A program made the position numbers and the translations under genes. This document shows, in pieces, positions 1-5,209 of a stretch of 5,209 bases of DNA (position 1 is the first letter of the stretch; each line of letters starts with the position of its first letter). The DNA lies in contig CAKUND010000119.1 of the NCBI GenBank assembly GCA_934668295.1, forward strand, positions 1-5,209. Direction: 5' to 3'. The notes under the pieces are model-generated. The model saw only the letters and a list, made by a program, of their open reading frames with translations. It searched no databases and had not been told where the DNA came from. The DNA is from an uncultured Oscillospiraceae bacterium (GTDB lineage: Bacteria; Bacillota; Clostridia; Oscillospirales; Oscillospiraceae).

Positions 1-119
1 GAAAAAACACAAATCTTTGAAATTCCCAAGCAACGTTAAGAGATGTTAAACCGCCTTAAGTTGATGACATTACCTTTTCAGGAGAGCCTTTTGCATTGAT
101 GGAACAATTACTGCGTCGG
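1..119. other. Intergenic, no gene recognised
   Basis: This stretch is AT-richer than the rest of the window and has no open frame with a convincing start and ribosome binding site on either strand. It lies downstream of the small XRE gene on the minus strand. The only structure seen is an imperfect inverted repeat, listed separately. No clear terminator with a T-run follows the XRE gene here. A neighbouring gene outside the window could have its control region in this stretch, but nothing in the sequence settles that. Confidence 0.5.
31..63. repeat. Imperfect inverted repeat (CAACgTTAAG / CTTAAGTTG)
   Basis: The left arm CAACGTTAAG (31-40) pairs with the right arm CTTAAGTTG (55-63), leaving one bulged G and a 14-nt loop. 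The arms are AT-rich and no T-run follows on either strand, so an intrinsic terminator is not well supported. It could be a weak operator or a chance match. Confidence 0.25.
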
Positions 120-170
120 TCATTGAAGCAGAGACTCGTAGGGGATCTGAAGCGCCTCGTGGAGCGCCTT
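120..170 (-). other. Detached C-terminal remnant of the XRE gene
   Basis: Directly after the in-frame TGA at 171-173, the same frame continues for 16 codons to a second TGA at 120-122. It reads KALHEALQIPYESLLQ. This matches what normally follows the YPDE motif in small Cro/XRE regulators of Clostridia: a hydrophobic residue, then R/K-A-L, then L-x-[IV]-P-Y-E-x-L near the C-terminus. Adding the interrupted codon and this tail to the 57-residue upstream part gives 74 codons, which fits small proteins of this type. The tail has no start or ribosome binding site of its own, so it is unlikely to be translated separately. Confidence 0.7.
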
Positions 171-344
171 TCATTCATCGGGATAGATGCTGCGCTGGCC
201 GCATTCGATCTTTGCCAGTGCGCTGCGGGTCAGATCGCAGCCTGCAAGCTGTGCTTTTGCTGCAAGCTGCTCCTGCGTCATGCCCCGTGCAAGCCGTGCG
301 GCCCGGATCGCCGCGCCGACGGCCTTACTGTATTCCAAATCCAT
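171..344 (-). CDS. Small XRE/Cro-family HTH regulator, ended early by in-frame TGA
   Basis: This 57-residue protein is essentially a lone helix-turn-helix DNA-binding domain, expected to act as a cytoplasmic repressor or regulator; its target is unknown. Residues 10-20 (GAAIRAARLAR) form helix 1. GMTQEQLAAKA (about 20-30) is the first helix of the HTH. CDLTRSALAKIECGQRSIYPDE (36-57) covers the recognition helix and the conserved 'I.x.G.R.IYPDE' stretch. The ATG at 342-344 was chosen because AAGGA (355-359) lies 10 nt upstream and no other standard start precedes it in frame. The frame closes at a TGA (171-173) exactly where the family normally has a Leu/Ile before the last helix, and the missing helix is still encoded beyond it (120-170). 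The protein is therefore probably a truncated pseudogene product, although the HTH core is intact. It lies beyond the pepT terminator, and no good promoter of its own was found. The family assignment is firm; whether it functions is uncertain. Confidence 0.75.
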   Translation of the reverse strand: MDLEYSKAVGAAIRAARLARGMTQEQLAAKAQLAGCDLTRSALAKIECGQRSIYPDE

Positions 345-374
345 GCGAATATCATCCTTGCTCTTAATATGCCG

Positions 375-400
375 AAAAATCCGCCGTGGAGCGGATTTTT
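375..400. terminator. Rho-independent terminator after pepT (symmetrical, possibly bidirectional)
   Basis: AAAAATCCGC (375-384) and GCGGATTTTT (391-400) are perfect reverse complements around a 6-nt loop. This gives a GC core of ATCCGC/GCGGAT flanked by an A-run and a T-run. On the minus strand it begins 11 nt after the pepT TGA (412-414), with the T-run at its 3' end, as expected for the operon terminator. The symmetry means it could also stop transcripts coming from the other strand. The XRE start codon lies only 31 nt further on. Confidence 0.85.
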
Positions 401-411
401 TGGTTTGCAGA

Positions 412-1629
412 TCACTCGGCAAGCTGCCACATGAGTTGGGCCAGAAGGTTCGTGATGGTTTCCATGTCGTCTGCGGGGATGTACTCGAAGCGGCCGTGGA
501 AGTTTTCGCCGCCGGTGCACAGGTTCGGGCAGGGCAGGCCCTCGAAGGACAGGCGCGCGCCGTCCGTGCCGCCGCGGATGGGGACGATCTTCGGCGTGAC
601 GCCGACAGACTCCATCGCCTTTTTCGCATTCTCGATCAGGAACATGCACGGGACGATCTTTTCCTTCATGTTGTAATAGCTGTCGCGCAGTGTGAGCACA
701 GCGGTGCCCGCGCCGTAGCGGCGGTTGATCTCTGCGCAGGCTTTTTCCATGACGGCCTTGCGCGCTTCGAATTTTGCGCGGTCGTGGTCGCGGATGATGT
801 ACTGCAGCTCCGCCTGCTCCGTCTCGCCGCGTATGGCGACAAGATGGTAGAAGCCTTCGTAATTTTCGGTATAAAACGGTGTTTCCAGTGCCGGGAGCAG
901 CCCGTGCAGCTCCATGGCGACGAGCGCGGCGTTGACCATCTGGCCCTTCGCGGAGCCGGGATGGATGGACTTGCCGCGAATTTCGATTTTCGCACTGGCA
1001 GCGTTGAAATTCTCATATTCCAGCTCGCCGAGTGCGCCGCCGTCGACCGTGTAGGCGTAATCCGCGCCGAAGCCCTTCACGTCAAACCGGTCGGCACCGC
1101 GGCCGATCTCCTCGTCGGGCGTGAAGGCGAGCTTCACAGTTCCGTGCGGTTTGTCAGAGGAAAGCAGCAGCTGCGCGGCAGACAGGATCTCGGCCACGCC
1201 CGCCTTGTCGTCCGCGCCGAGCAATGTCGTGCCGTCCGTGACGATCAGGCGCTTGCCGACAGAGGCCATCAGCTGCGGGTATTCCGCAGGAGAAAGCATG
1301 ATGTTTTTTCCGGCGTTCAGGACAATATCGCCGCCATCATAGGGCTCCGTGATGCGTGCGCGGATGTTCTCGCCCGGAGCGTCGGGCGAGGTGTCCATGT
1401 GGGCGATGAGGCCATAGACGGGAATGTCTTTTTCGCAGTTCGCCGGGATGGTGCCGTAGACGTAGCCATCCTTGTCAACGTGCGCGTCGGCAATGCCCAT
1501 GTCCTGCATCTGGCGGACGAGCTCCTGCGCAAGCGCAAGCTGCCGCGCGGTGGACGGGCAGGTCTCAGACGCTTCGTCCGAGGTCGTGGGGTAGGAAACG
1601 AGCTTCAAAAAGCGTTCAACGACTGTCAT
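412..1629 (-). CDS. pepT: Peptidase T (tripeptide aminopeptidase)
   Basis: PepT is a cytoplasmic di-zinc M20-family aminopeptidase that removes the N-terminal residue of tripeptides (EC 3.4.11.4), feeding amino acid recycling from imported or degraded peptides. The protein has 405 residues, close to the usual 408 or so. All metal and catalytic positions known from the family are visible: H77 and D79 in AHMDTSPDAPGEN, D140 in LLGADDKAG, E173 and E174 in TPDEEIGRG, D196 in YTVDGG, and H378 in GGENFHGRFEY. The dimerisation/lid region includes RGKSIHPGSAKGQMVNA (219-233), and IRGGTDGARLSFEGLP (351-366) carries another family signature. The ATG at 1627-1629 was chosen over an upstream in-frame ATG (1705-1707) because AAAGGAG sits about 9 nt before it and the family N-terminus (VVERFLKLVSYPTTSDE) begins here; the longer form would run into the upstream kinase gene. 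It is the last gene of the operon, 19 nt after the kinase stop, and is followed by a strong terminator. Confidence 0.96.
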   Translation of the reverse strand: MTVVERFLKLVSYPTTSDEASETCPSTARQLALAQELVRQMQDMGIADAHVDKDGYVYGTIPANCEKDIPVYGLIAHMDTSPDAPGENIRARITEPYDGGDIVLNAGKNIMLSPAEYPQLMASVGKRLIVTDGTTLLGADDKAGVAEILSAAQLLLSSDKPHGTVKLAFTPDEEIGRGADRFDVKGFGADYAYTVDGGALGELEYENFNAASAKIEIRGKSIHPGSAKGQMVNAALVAMELHGLLPALETPFYTENYEGFYHLVAIRGETEQAELQYIIRDHDRAKFEARKAVMEKACAEINRRYGAGTAVLTLRDSYYNMKEKIVPCMFLIENAKKAMESVGVTPKIVPIRGGTDGARLSFEGLPCPNLCTGGENFHGRFEYIPADDMETITNLLAQLMWQLAE

Positions 1630-1648
1630 TTGGTGGTTCTCCTTTGAA

Positions 1649-2575
1649 TCAGTATTGGAAGATGCTTCCGCCGACGAACTCACGCACGATGGAGTCACGC
1701 GGGACATACGGCGTGTCGAGCGGCGGCAGGCTCCGCACCACGTCCATCAGGACGGTCAGCCCGTGTTCTTCGATGAATGCGTCGTCCAGATCGGACGCGA
1801 ACTGCGGGATCTGGCGCAGATATTTTGCCAGAATGCACAGCTCGTAATCGTGGAACGAGTCAATGTGGACGGAGGCGTTCGGCTTGTTGGGGGCAATGTA
1901 TTTCTGCTCGCCCGCGTTGACGGATTCGGCGCGAATGATCGTATCGCGCAGGGAATTGCCGCGGCCCTGATAGTTGCGGATCATGCGGCGCGCCACGCGC
2001 ACCTGCTCGGGATGGATGATGCGGTCGCCGGGGGTGATGATGCGCGTTCTGGGCGCGACATAAATGCCGGTGGCGCGGTCGCGGATGGGATCAAAGAGCA
2101 GAGGGTTCAGCATATGGATGCCCTCGGCGATGATGACGGCCTCACGGCTGCCCTGCATGGGGATATAGCCGCCGGTGCGGTTGTTGGGAAAGTCGTACCA
2201 TGGAACCTGTACGGTCTCGCCGTTTGAGAGCCGGTCGATGGTATCCAGCAGCAGCTCCCGGTTGACGCACAGGGGCGATTCCCAGTCGGTCAGGTCCTTC
2301 GGCCGCTCGGAGAGCGGCAGGAAGAAATTATCCATGCTCAGCAGGCAGACCTTCACGCCCAGGTTTTCCAGATACGCCTGCAGGCGCATGGCCGTCGTCG
2401 TCTTGCCGGAGCCGGAGGGGCCGGTCAGGCAGACGAAGGGCTTGCGCGGCTGCGCACTCAGGATCGCGGCGGCAGCGGAGCTGATCTTGTCGTGAAAGAC
2501 CTCCTCACAGCGCAGAACGAACTGCGTCTGGTTCCGCATCGCGTAAACAACATCTTCAATATCAATGACCCGCAT
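1649..2575 (-). CDS. Uridine-kinase-like P-loop nucleoside kinase
   Basis: This 308-residue protein belongs to the phosphoribulokinase/uridine kinase family of P-loop kinases, which phosphorylate a nucleoside such as uridine or cytidine in salvage. The Walker A motif is TGPSGSGKTT (51-60). SMDNFF (80-85) corresponds to the family's S-x-D-D-F-Y strand with the catalytic Asp (D82). VPWYDFPNNR (124-133) matches the nucleoside-binding YDF region. EGIHML (151-156) is the Walker-B-like strand end, and RVARRMIRNYQGRGNS (193-208) is the Arg-rich lid. It is about 100 residues longer than classical Udk (about 210): roughly 45 residues precede the P-loop and a long C-terminal part follows the lid. This resembles the larger uridine-kinase-like proteins of Clostridia, so the exact substrate is unproven. 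Start ATG (2573-2575) has AAGGAGG six nt upstream, located inside the end of the MATE gene. The reading frame overlaps that gene by 14 nt, which suggests translational coupling. The stop is TGA at 1649-1651. Confidence 0.85.
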   Translation of the reverse strand: MRVIDIEDVVYAMRNQTQFVLRCEEVFHDKISSAAAAILSAQPRKPFVCLTGPSGSGKTTTAMRLQAYLENLGVKVCLLSMDNFFLPLSERPKDLTDWESPLCVNRELLLDTIDRLSNGETVQVPWYDFPNNRTGGYIPMQGSREAVIIAEGIHMLNPLLFDPIRDRATGIYVAPRTRIITPGDRIIHPEQVRVARRMIRNYQGRGNSLRDTIIRAESVNAGEQKYIAPNKPNASVHIDSFHDYELCILAKYLRQIPQFASDLDDAFIEEHGLTVLMDVVRSLPPLDTPYVPRDSIVREFVGGSIFQY

Positions 2576-3962
2576 GGTTTTCCTCCTTATGTGTGTTCCA
2601 CCGCGCCATCATGCGGCGGTAGATCAGAATGAAGCAGAGTATGTGCACCGCGCTCGTCACGACCCAGCTGACGGGGTAGGACAGGTACAGCACGCCGAGC
2701 GTGTGGTGCGTCTGGAAGACCGTATAGATCCAGATGATGCGCAGCACGCACGCGCCGAAGATCGTCACGACCATCGGCATCCAGCTCCGGCCAAGCCCGC
2801 GCACCATGCCGCAGCACGTCTCCATGATGCCGCAGACGAAATAGGTCATGCCCATATACGTCACGCGCACCATGCCGCTGGCGATGACGGAGGCATAGGC
2901 CGGATCGTCCTTCGCGATATAAATGCCGAGAAGCGGCTGTCCGAAGAAGTACAGAAGCGCGCACATCGGCACGCCGATGAGCAGCACGGTCAGAATGCAG
3001 TCGCGGTAGACGGGCTTGATGCGCTCCGGCTTGCCCGCGCCGAGATTCTGGCTGGTAAAGGTCATGGAGGCGTGATAAACGGAGTTGCAGGCCGTATAAA
3101 TGAACGAGTCGAGATTGCCTGCCGCCGTGTTTGCCGCGACCACGTCCGCGCCGAAGGAGTTGATCGAGGACTGGATCATGACGTTTGAAATGTTGAAAAT
3201 GACGGACTGCAGCCCGGCAGGCAGGCCGATCTGGATCATGCGCAGGGCCTCGTCCGGGTAAAAGCGGAGCTTTTTGAGCTCCAGCCGCGCGCAGCCCTCC
3301 AGCCGCATCAGGCAGATGAGCACGAGCGCGAGCGCAAGATACTGCGAGACGACCGTTGCGATCGCGACGCCCACCACGCCGAGCCGGCAGACGATCACGA
3401 AAAACAGATTCAGCAGCACATTGACCGTGCCGGAGATGGACAGGAAGAAAAACGGCTTTTTCGTATCGCCGAAGGCCCGCAGCACCGCCGCGCAGAAGTT
3501 ATACAGGAGCGACGCGGGCACGCCGATGAAGTAAATTTGCAGATACCGGTCGGACAGGGGCAGAACATCCTCCGGCGTGTCCATGAGGTGCAGCAGGGGA
3601 CTGGCCAGAAAAAAGCCCAGCAGGAAAACTACAATGCCGAGTCCCAGAGCCAGCACGACCGACGTGTGCACGGCGCGGGAGACGCGCTCGTCATCCCGGC
3701 AGCCGAGATAGCGGGCGACGAGAATGTTGACGCCGACGGAAATGCCGATGAACGCGCCGATCAGCAGATTGATGAGCGACGTCGTTGCGCCGACGGCAGC
3801 AAGGGCCGTGCTGCTGTCGAATTTGCCGACGACAATGACGTCGGCGGCGTTGAACAGCAGCTGCAGAATGCCGGTCAGCGCCAGCGGAACGGAAAAGCGG
3901 ATGATCTGCGGCAGGGGTCTGCCCTCGGTCATCACGATCGTATTTGCTTTTGTTGCTGCCAT
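2562..3962 (-). CDS. MATE-family multidrug/cation antiporter
   Basis: This is an integral inner-membrane protein of 466 residues, the usual size for MATE transporters, which export drugs or other organic cations in exchange for Na+ or H+. About 12 hydrophobic segments can be counted in two pseudo-symmetric halves. The first half carries NAADVIVVGK (38-47) and LRAFGDTKKP (161-170). The second half has the counterpart RGLGRSWMP (388-396). QNLGAGKPERIK (305-316) is the typical cytoplasmic-loop motif. There is no cleavable signal peptide, as expected. The C-terminus is basic and polar (RRMMARWNTHKEENHAGH), consistent with a cytoplasmic tail. Start ATG (3960-3962) has AGGAGGG about 10 nt upstream, overlapping the stop codon of the pseudouridine synthase gene. 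The substrate cannot be predicted, and no resistance gene lies nearby to suggest one. The last codons carry the ribosome binding site of the next gene. Confidence 0.92.
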   Translation of the reverse strand: MAATKANTIVMTEGRPLPQIIRFSVPLALTGILQLLFNAADVIVVGKFDSSTALAAVGATTSLINLLIGAFIGISVGVNILVARYLGCRDDERVSRAVHTSVVLALGLGIVVFLLGFFLASPLLHLMDTPEDVLPLSDRYLQIYFIGVPASLLYNFCAAVLRAFGDTKKPFFFLSISGTVNVLLNLFFVIVCRLGVVGVAIATVVSQYLALALVLICLMRLEGCARLELKKLRFYPDEALRMIQIGLPAGLQSVIFNISNVMIQSSINSFGADVVAANTAAGNLDSFIYTACNSVYHASMTFTSQNLGAGKPERIKPVYRDCILTVLLIGVPMCALLYFFGQPLLGIYIAKDDPAYASVIASGMVRVTYMGMTYFVCGIMETCCGMVRGLGRSWMPMVVTIFGACVLRIIWIYTVFQTHHTLGVLYLSYPVSWVVTSAVHILCFILIYRRMMARWNTHKEENHAGH

Positions 3963-3977
3963 GGGGATGGTGCCCTC

Positions 3978-4631
3978 CTATGTTTCTTTCGGGATGTCGG
4001 AAAATGCGAGCCACGGTTCACGCTCCGGCGGGTCATGCGTGAAGACGAGCCGCTCGTTCGTCTGCGGATGGAAAAACGCGAGCCTGTAAGACCAGAGGCC
4101 GAGCGGGCCGTCTGTCTGCGCGCCGTATTTCCGGTCGCCGCACAGCGGCAGACCGCGGGAGGAAAACTGCGCGCGGATCTGGTGCGTCCTGCCGGTCTCC
4201 AGCCGGATGCGCACAAGCGCGCGTCCGTCCTTCACGCCAAGCACCCGGTACGAAAGCCGGGCGGGCCGCGCGTCCGGGCCGGGGGCGTGCGTGACGAAGG
4301 TTTGCTTTCTCGCCGCATCGCGCGCGAGAAGATCGGCGAGAATGCCCTCCGGCGCGTCCGGGATCCCCTCCAGCACGGCGAGATACTCCTTTTCAAATGT
4401 GTGCGCCTGCACCTGTTGGGACAAAATGCTGTCGGCTATGCGCGACCGGGCGTAGACCATCACGCCGCCCACGGGCCGGTCGAGCCGGTGCACAACGCGA
4501 ACGCAGCCCGTTTCGTCCTCCCCGAGTTCCCGCCGCAGCAGCTCCGGCATGCCGCCGGGCTCGTCGGTGGACAAAACGCCCGCGGGCTTCAGGCAGACGA
4601 CGATTCGGTTGTCGGTGTATAGAAGATCCAT
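3978..4631 (-). CDS. RluA-family RNA pseudouridine synthase
   Basis: This 217-residue cytoplasmic enzyme isomerises uridine to pseudouridine in rRNA and/or tRNA. The catalytic motif is VVHRLDRPVGGVMVYA (46-61) with D51 as nucleophile. KEYLAVLEG (81-89) carries the conserved active-site Tyr. ETGRTHQIRAQF (145-156) and LPLCGDRKYG (161-170) are the remaining family blocks. No N-terminal S4 RNA-binding domain is present: the protein starts directly at the catalytic domain (LLYTDNRIVVCLKPAGVL). This makes it an RluA/TruC-like short form rather than RluC or RluD. The exact target position cannot be read from sequence, so no symbol is given. The usual HRLDRxTSG reads HRLDRPVGG here, a mild variation. 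ATG 4629-4631 has a modest site, AGGAA, 6 nt upstream. It is the first gene of the operon behind the promoter at 4702-4730, and its TAG stop lies 15 nt before the MATE start. Confidence 0.93.
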   Translation of the reverse strand: MDLLYTDNRIVVCLKPAGVLSTDEPGGMPELLRRELGEDETGCVRVVHRLDRPVGGVMVYARSRIADSILSQQVQAHTFEKEYLAVLEGIPDAPEGILADLLARDAARKQTFVTHAPGPDARPARLSYRVLGVKDGRALVRIRLETGRTHQIRAQFSSRGLPLCGDRKYGAQTDGPLGLWSYRLAFFHPQTNERLVFTHDPPEREPWLAFSDIPKET

Positions 4632-4663
4632 TTGCAGTTCCTATGGCGGGTGATTTGTGAGGT

Positions 4664-4683
4664 GATGCACGGGCGCGTGCATC
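4664..4683 (-). promoter_or_regulatory. Perfect 8-bp stem-loop in the 5' leader of the operon
   Basis: GATGCACG (4664-4671) and CGTGCATC (4676-4683) are exact reverse complements around a 4-nt loop. The element lies about 12 nt after the inferred transcription start and about 20 nt before the ribosome binding site of the pseudouridine synthase gene. No T-run follows, so it is not a standard terminator. It may be an mRNA-stabilising 5' hairpin or a dyad operator; the sequence does not decide between these. Confidence 0.5.
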
Positions 4684-4696
4684 TATGCTCAGAGTC

Positions 4697-4730
4697 ATTA
4701 TAGTATAGCACGCTTTCCCGGTTTCGTCAC
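4697..4730 (-). promoter_or_regulatory. Sigma-A-type promoter of the rluA-like/MATE/kinase/pepT operon
   Basis: On the minus strand, GTGACG (4725-4730) is followed by a 17-nt spacer and TATACT (4702-4707). The -35 matches four of six consensus bases and the -10 five of six. A second, perfect TATAAT (4697-4702) overlaps the first -10 but has no good -35, so start-site choice may be flexible. The expected transcription start is near 4695, giving a leader of about 63 nt. Confidence 0.65.
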
Positions 4731-4758
4731 GCGGTTTTGGGGCGCGGGAGAAAAAATG

Positions 4759-4774
4759 TCTTAAAAATTCTTAA
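4759..4774 (+). promoter_or_regulatory. Tandem TCTTAA direct repeat, candidate response-regulator binding site
   Basis: TCTTAA occurs at 4759-4764 and again at 4769-4774, a 10-bp period that places both copies on one face of the helix. They lie at about -56 to -41 from the inferred start of the response regulator gene, just upstream of where a -35 would be. OmpR/PhoB-type regulators typically bind tandem repeats of 10-11 bp at this position to activate promoters with poor -35 boxes. Binding by the adjacent regulator is an inference. Confidence 0.45.
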
Positions 4775-4799
4775 TTCCGCCCGGAAGCTTGCGGAAGTG

Positions 4800-4808
4800 T
4801 GATATAAT
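4800..4808 (+). promoter_or_regulatory. Extended -10 promoter of the response regulator gene
   Basis: TG at 4800-4801, one base, then a perfect TATAAT (4803-4808) forms an extended -10. No recognisable -35 hexamer is present at 16-18 nt spacing (the region reads CCCGGA). The start would fall near 4815, leaving only about 18 nt of leader that consists mainly of the ribosome binding site AAAGGAGGG (4817-4825). Confidence 0.7.
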
Positions 4809-4832
4809 AACGCCGCAAAGGAGGGAACAGCT

Positions 4833-5209
4833 ATGGAAGAAGCGATCTGCATTCTGGTGGTGGACGATGAGCCGGATATCCGGCGGATCTGCAGGATCCT
4901 GCTGGAAACGGGCGGCTATACTGTGCTGGAGGCCGCGACGGGAGCCGAGGCGGTCGAACAGGTCCGGCAGCACCCGGAGCTCGATCTGATCCTGATGGAT
5001 ATCATGATGCCGGAGCTGGGCGGATACGACGCATGCAGCCGCATCCGGTCGTATTCCACAGCACCGGTCCTGTTTCTGACCGCGAAAACGCAGGAGAGCG
5101 ACAAGCGCCGCGCGTATGACGCCGGAGGCGATGATTTTCTCGCCAAGCCGTTTTCCCACGCGGAGCTGATGATGAAGGTCGAGTCGCTGCTGCGGCGCTA
5201 CCGGGTGTA
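4833..5209 (+). CDS. Two-component response regulator, probably OmpR/PhoB family (3' end outside window)
   Basis: This gene runs off the window, and 125 residues are visible. They form a complete receiver domain that accepts a phosphoryl group from a partner histidine kinase. The acidic pocket is D11/D12 in ILVVDDEPD. The phospho-acceptor is D56 in LILMDIMMPELGG. The switch Thr is T83 in VLFLTAK, and the conserved Lys is K105 in FLAKPF. The following SHAELMMKVESLLRRYR is the typical alpha-5/linker of OmpR/PhoB-type regulators, so a winged-helix DNA-binding domain is expected beyond 5209. That domain is not seen. ATG 4833-4835 is supported by AAAGGAGGG seven nt upstream and by the receiver starting at once. 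The gene is divergent from the operon to its left, with its own extended -10 promoter and tandem repeats that suggest activated or self-regulated expression. A sensor kinase gene probably follows, also unseen. The signal sensed is unknown. Confidence 0.92.
   Translation, partial: MEEAICILVVDDEPDIRRICRILLETGGYTVLEAATGAEAVEQVRQHPELDLILMDIMMPELGGYDACSRIRSYSTAPVLFLTAKTQESDKRRAYDAGGDDFLAKPFSHAELMMKVESLLRRYRV

Larger units (their letters stand above)
4632..4832. other. Divergent intergenic control region
   Basis: These 201 bp between the minus-strand operon and the plus-strand response regulator hold back-to-back promoters, a leader stem-loop and tandem direct repeats, each listed separately. A short A-run (4751-4756) lies between the two promoters. 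No small gene is supported here. Confidence 0.8.

Noticed and set aside
171..173. TGA reassigned as a sense codon genome-wide
   Set aside because: TGA ends pepT (412-414), the kinase (1649-1651) and the MATE gene (2562-2564) at expected lengths, and reading through the pepT TGA would run into a terminator.
243..269. Direct repeat TGCAAGCTG (243-251 and 261-269)
   Set aside because: It encodes the repeated QLA residues of the XRE helix region (QLAAKAQLA) and is explained by coding sequence.
187..1647. Long plus-strand open frame (486 codons) opposite pepT
   Set aside because: It is fully antisense to a clear pepT with all catalytic residues, lacks a ribosome binding site, and its composition (rich in Arg, Ala, Val, His, Asp) is typical of the mirror of a GC-rich gene.
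1655..2227. Plus-strand open frame (190 codons) opposite the kinase
   Set aside because: Antisense shadow of the kinase; no start signal and low-complexity composition.
3537..4622. Plus-strand open frame (361 codons) opposite the MATE and pseudouridine synthase genes
   Set aside because: It spans two real genes on the other strand, has no recognisable motif, and reflects high third-position GC.
4664..4683. Leader hairpin as an intrinsic terminator or attenuator
   Set aside because: No T-run follows on either strand, and no alternative pairing or leader peptide was found.
4761..5159. Minus-strand open frame opposite the response regulator
   Set aside because: The plus strand encodes a full receiver domain with D12, D56, T83 and K105; the minus frame shows no family motif and runs through the promoter region.

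Overview
The window looks like chromosomal DNA from a GC-rich anaerobic Firmicute, most likely a clostridial gut-type bacterium near Oscillospiraceae/Ruminococcaceae. This lineage call is an inference. It rests on strong AGGAGG-type ribosome binding sites, GC-rich third codon positions, the style of the small XRE regulator, and a MATE / P-loop kinase / PepT gene set of Clostridia type. No mobile element, tRNA, rRNA or CRISPR array is visible.

Most of the window (412-4631, minus strand) is one compact operon of four genes, read from right to left. First is an RluA-type pseudouridine synthase, then a MATE-family multidrug/cation antiporter, then a uridine-kinase-like P-loop nucleoside kinase, then peptidase T (pepT). 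The genes are separated by 15 nt, a 14-nt overlap and 19 nt. A promoter (4702-4730) precedes the first gene. A perfect 8-bp stem-loop lies in the leader, and a symmetrical A/T-flanked hairpin (375-400) just after the pepT stop is the terminator. The products are housekeeping or scavenging functions (RNA modification, efflux, nucleoside salvage, peptide breakdown) and do not form one obvious pathway.

To the left, downstream of the terminator on the same strand, is a small XRE/Cro-type helix-turn-helix gene (start at 344). An in-frame TGA at 171-173 interrupts it. The 16 codons after that TGA, up to a second stop at 120-122, still encode the family's normal C-terminal helix, so the gene looks recently broken or, less likely, recoded. 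Positions 1-119 hold no recognisable gene, only AT-richer sequence with one imperfect inverted repeat.

To the right, a 201-bp divergent intergenic region (4632-4832) separates the operon from a plus-strand response regulator. The regulator starts at 4833 and is cut by the window end after its receiver domain. Its promoter has an extended -10 (TGaTATAAT), no good -35, and a tandem TCTTAA repeat at about -41 to -56, which fits activation (perhaps autoregulation) by an OmpR/PhoB-type regulator.

No wholly new system is evident. The two best leads are the nonsense-interrupted XRE gene and the direct-repeat control region of the response regulator.
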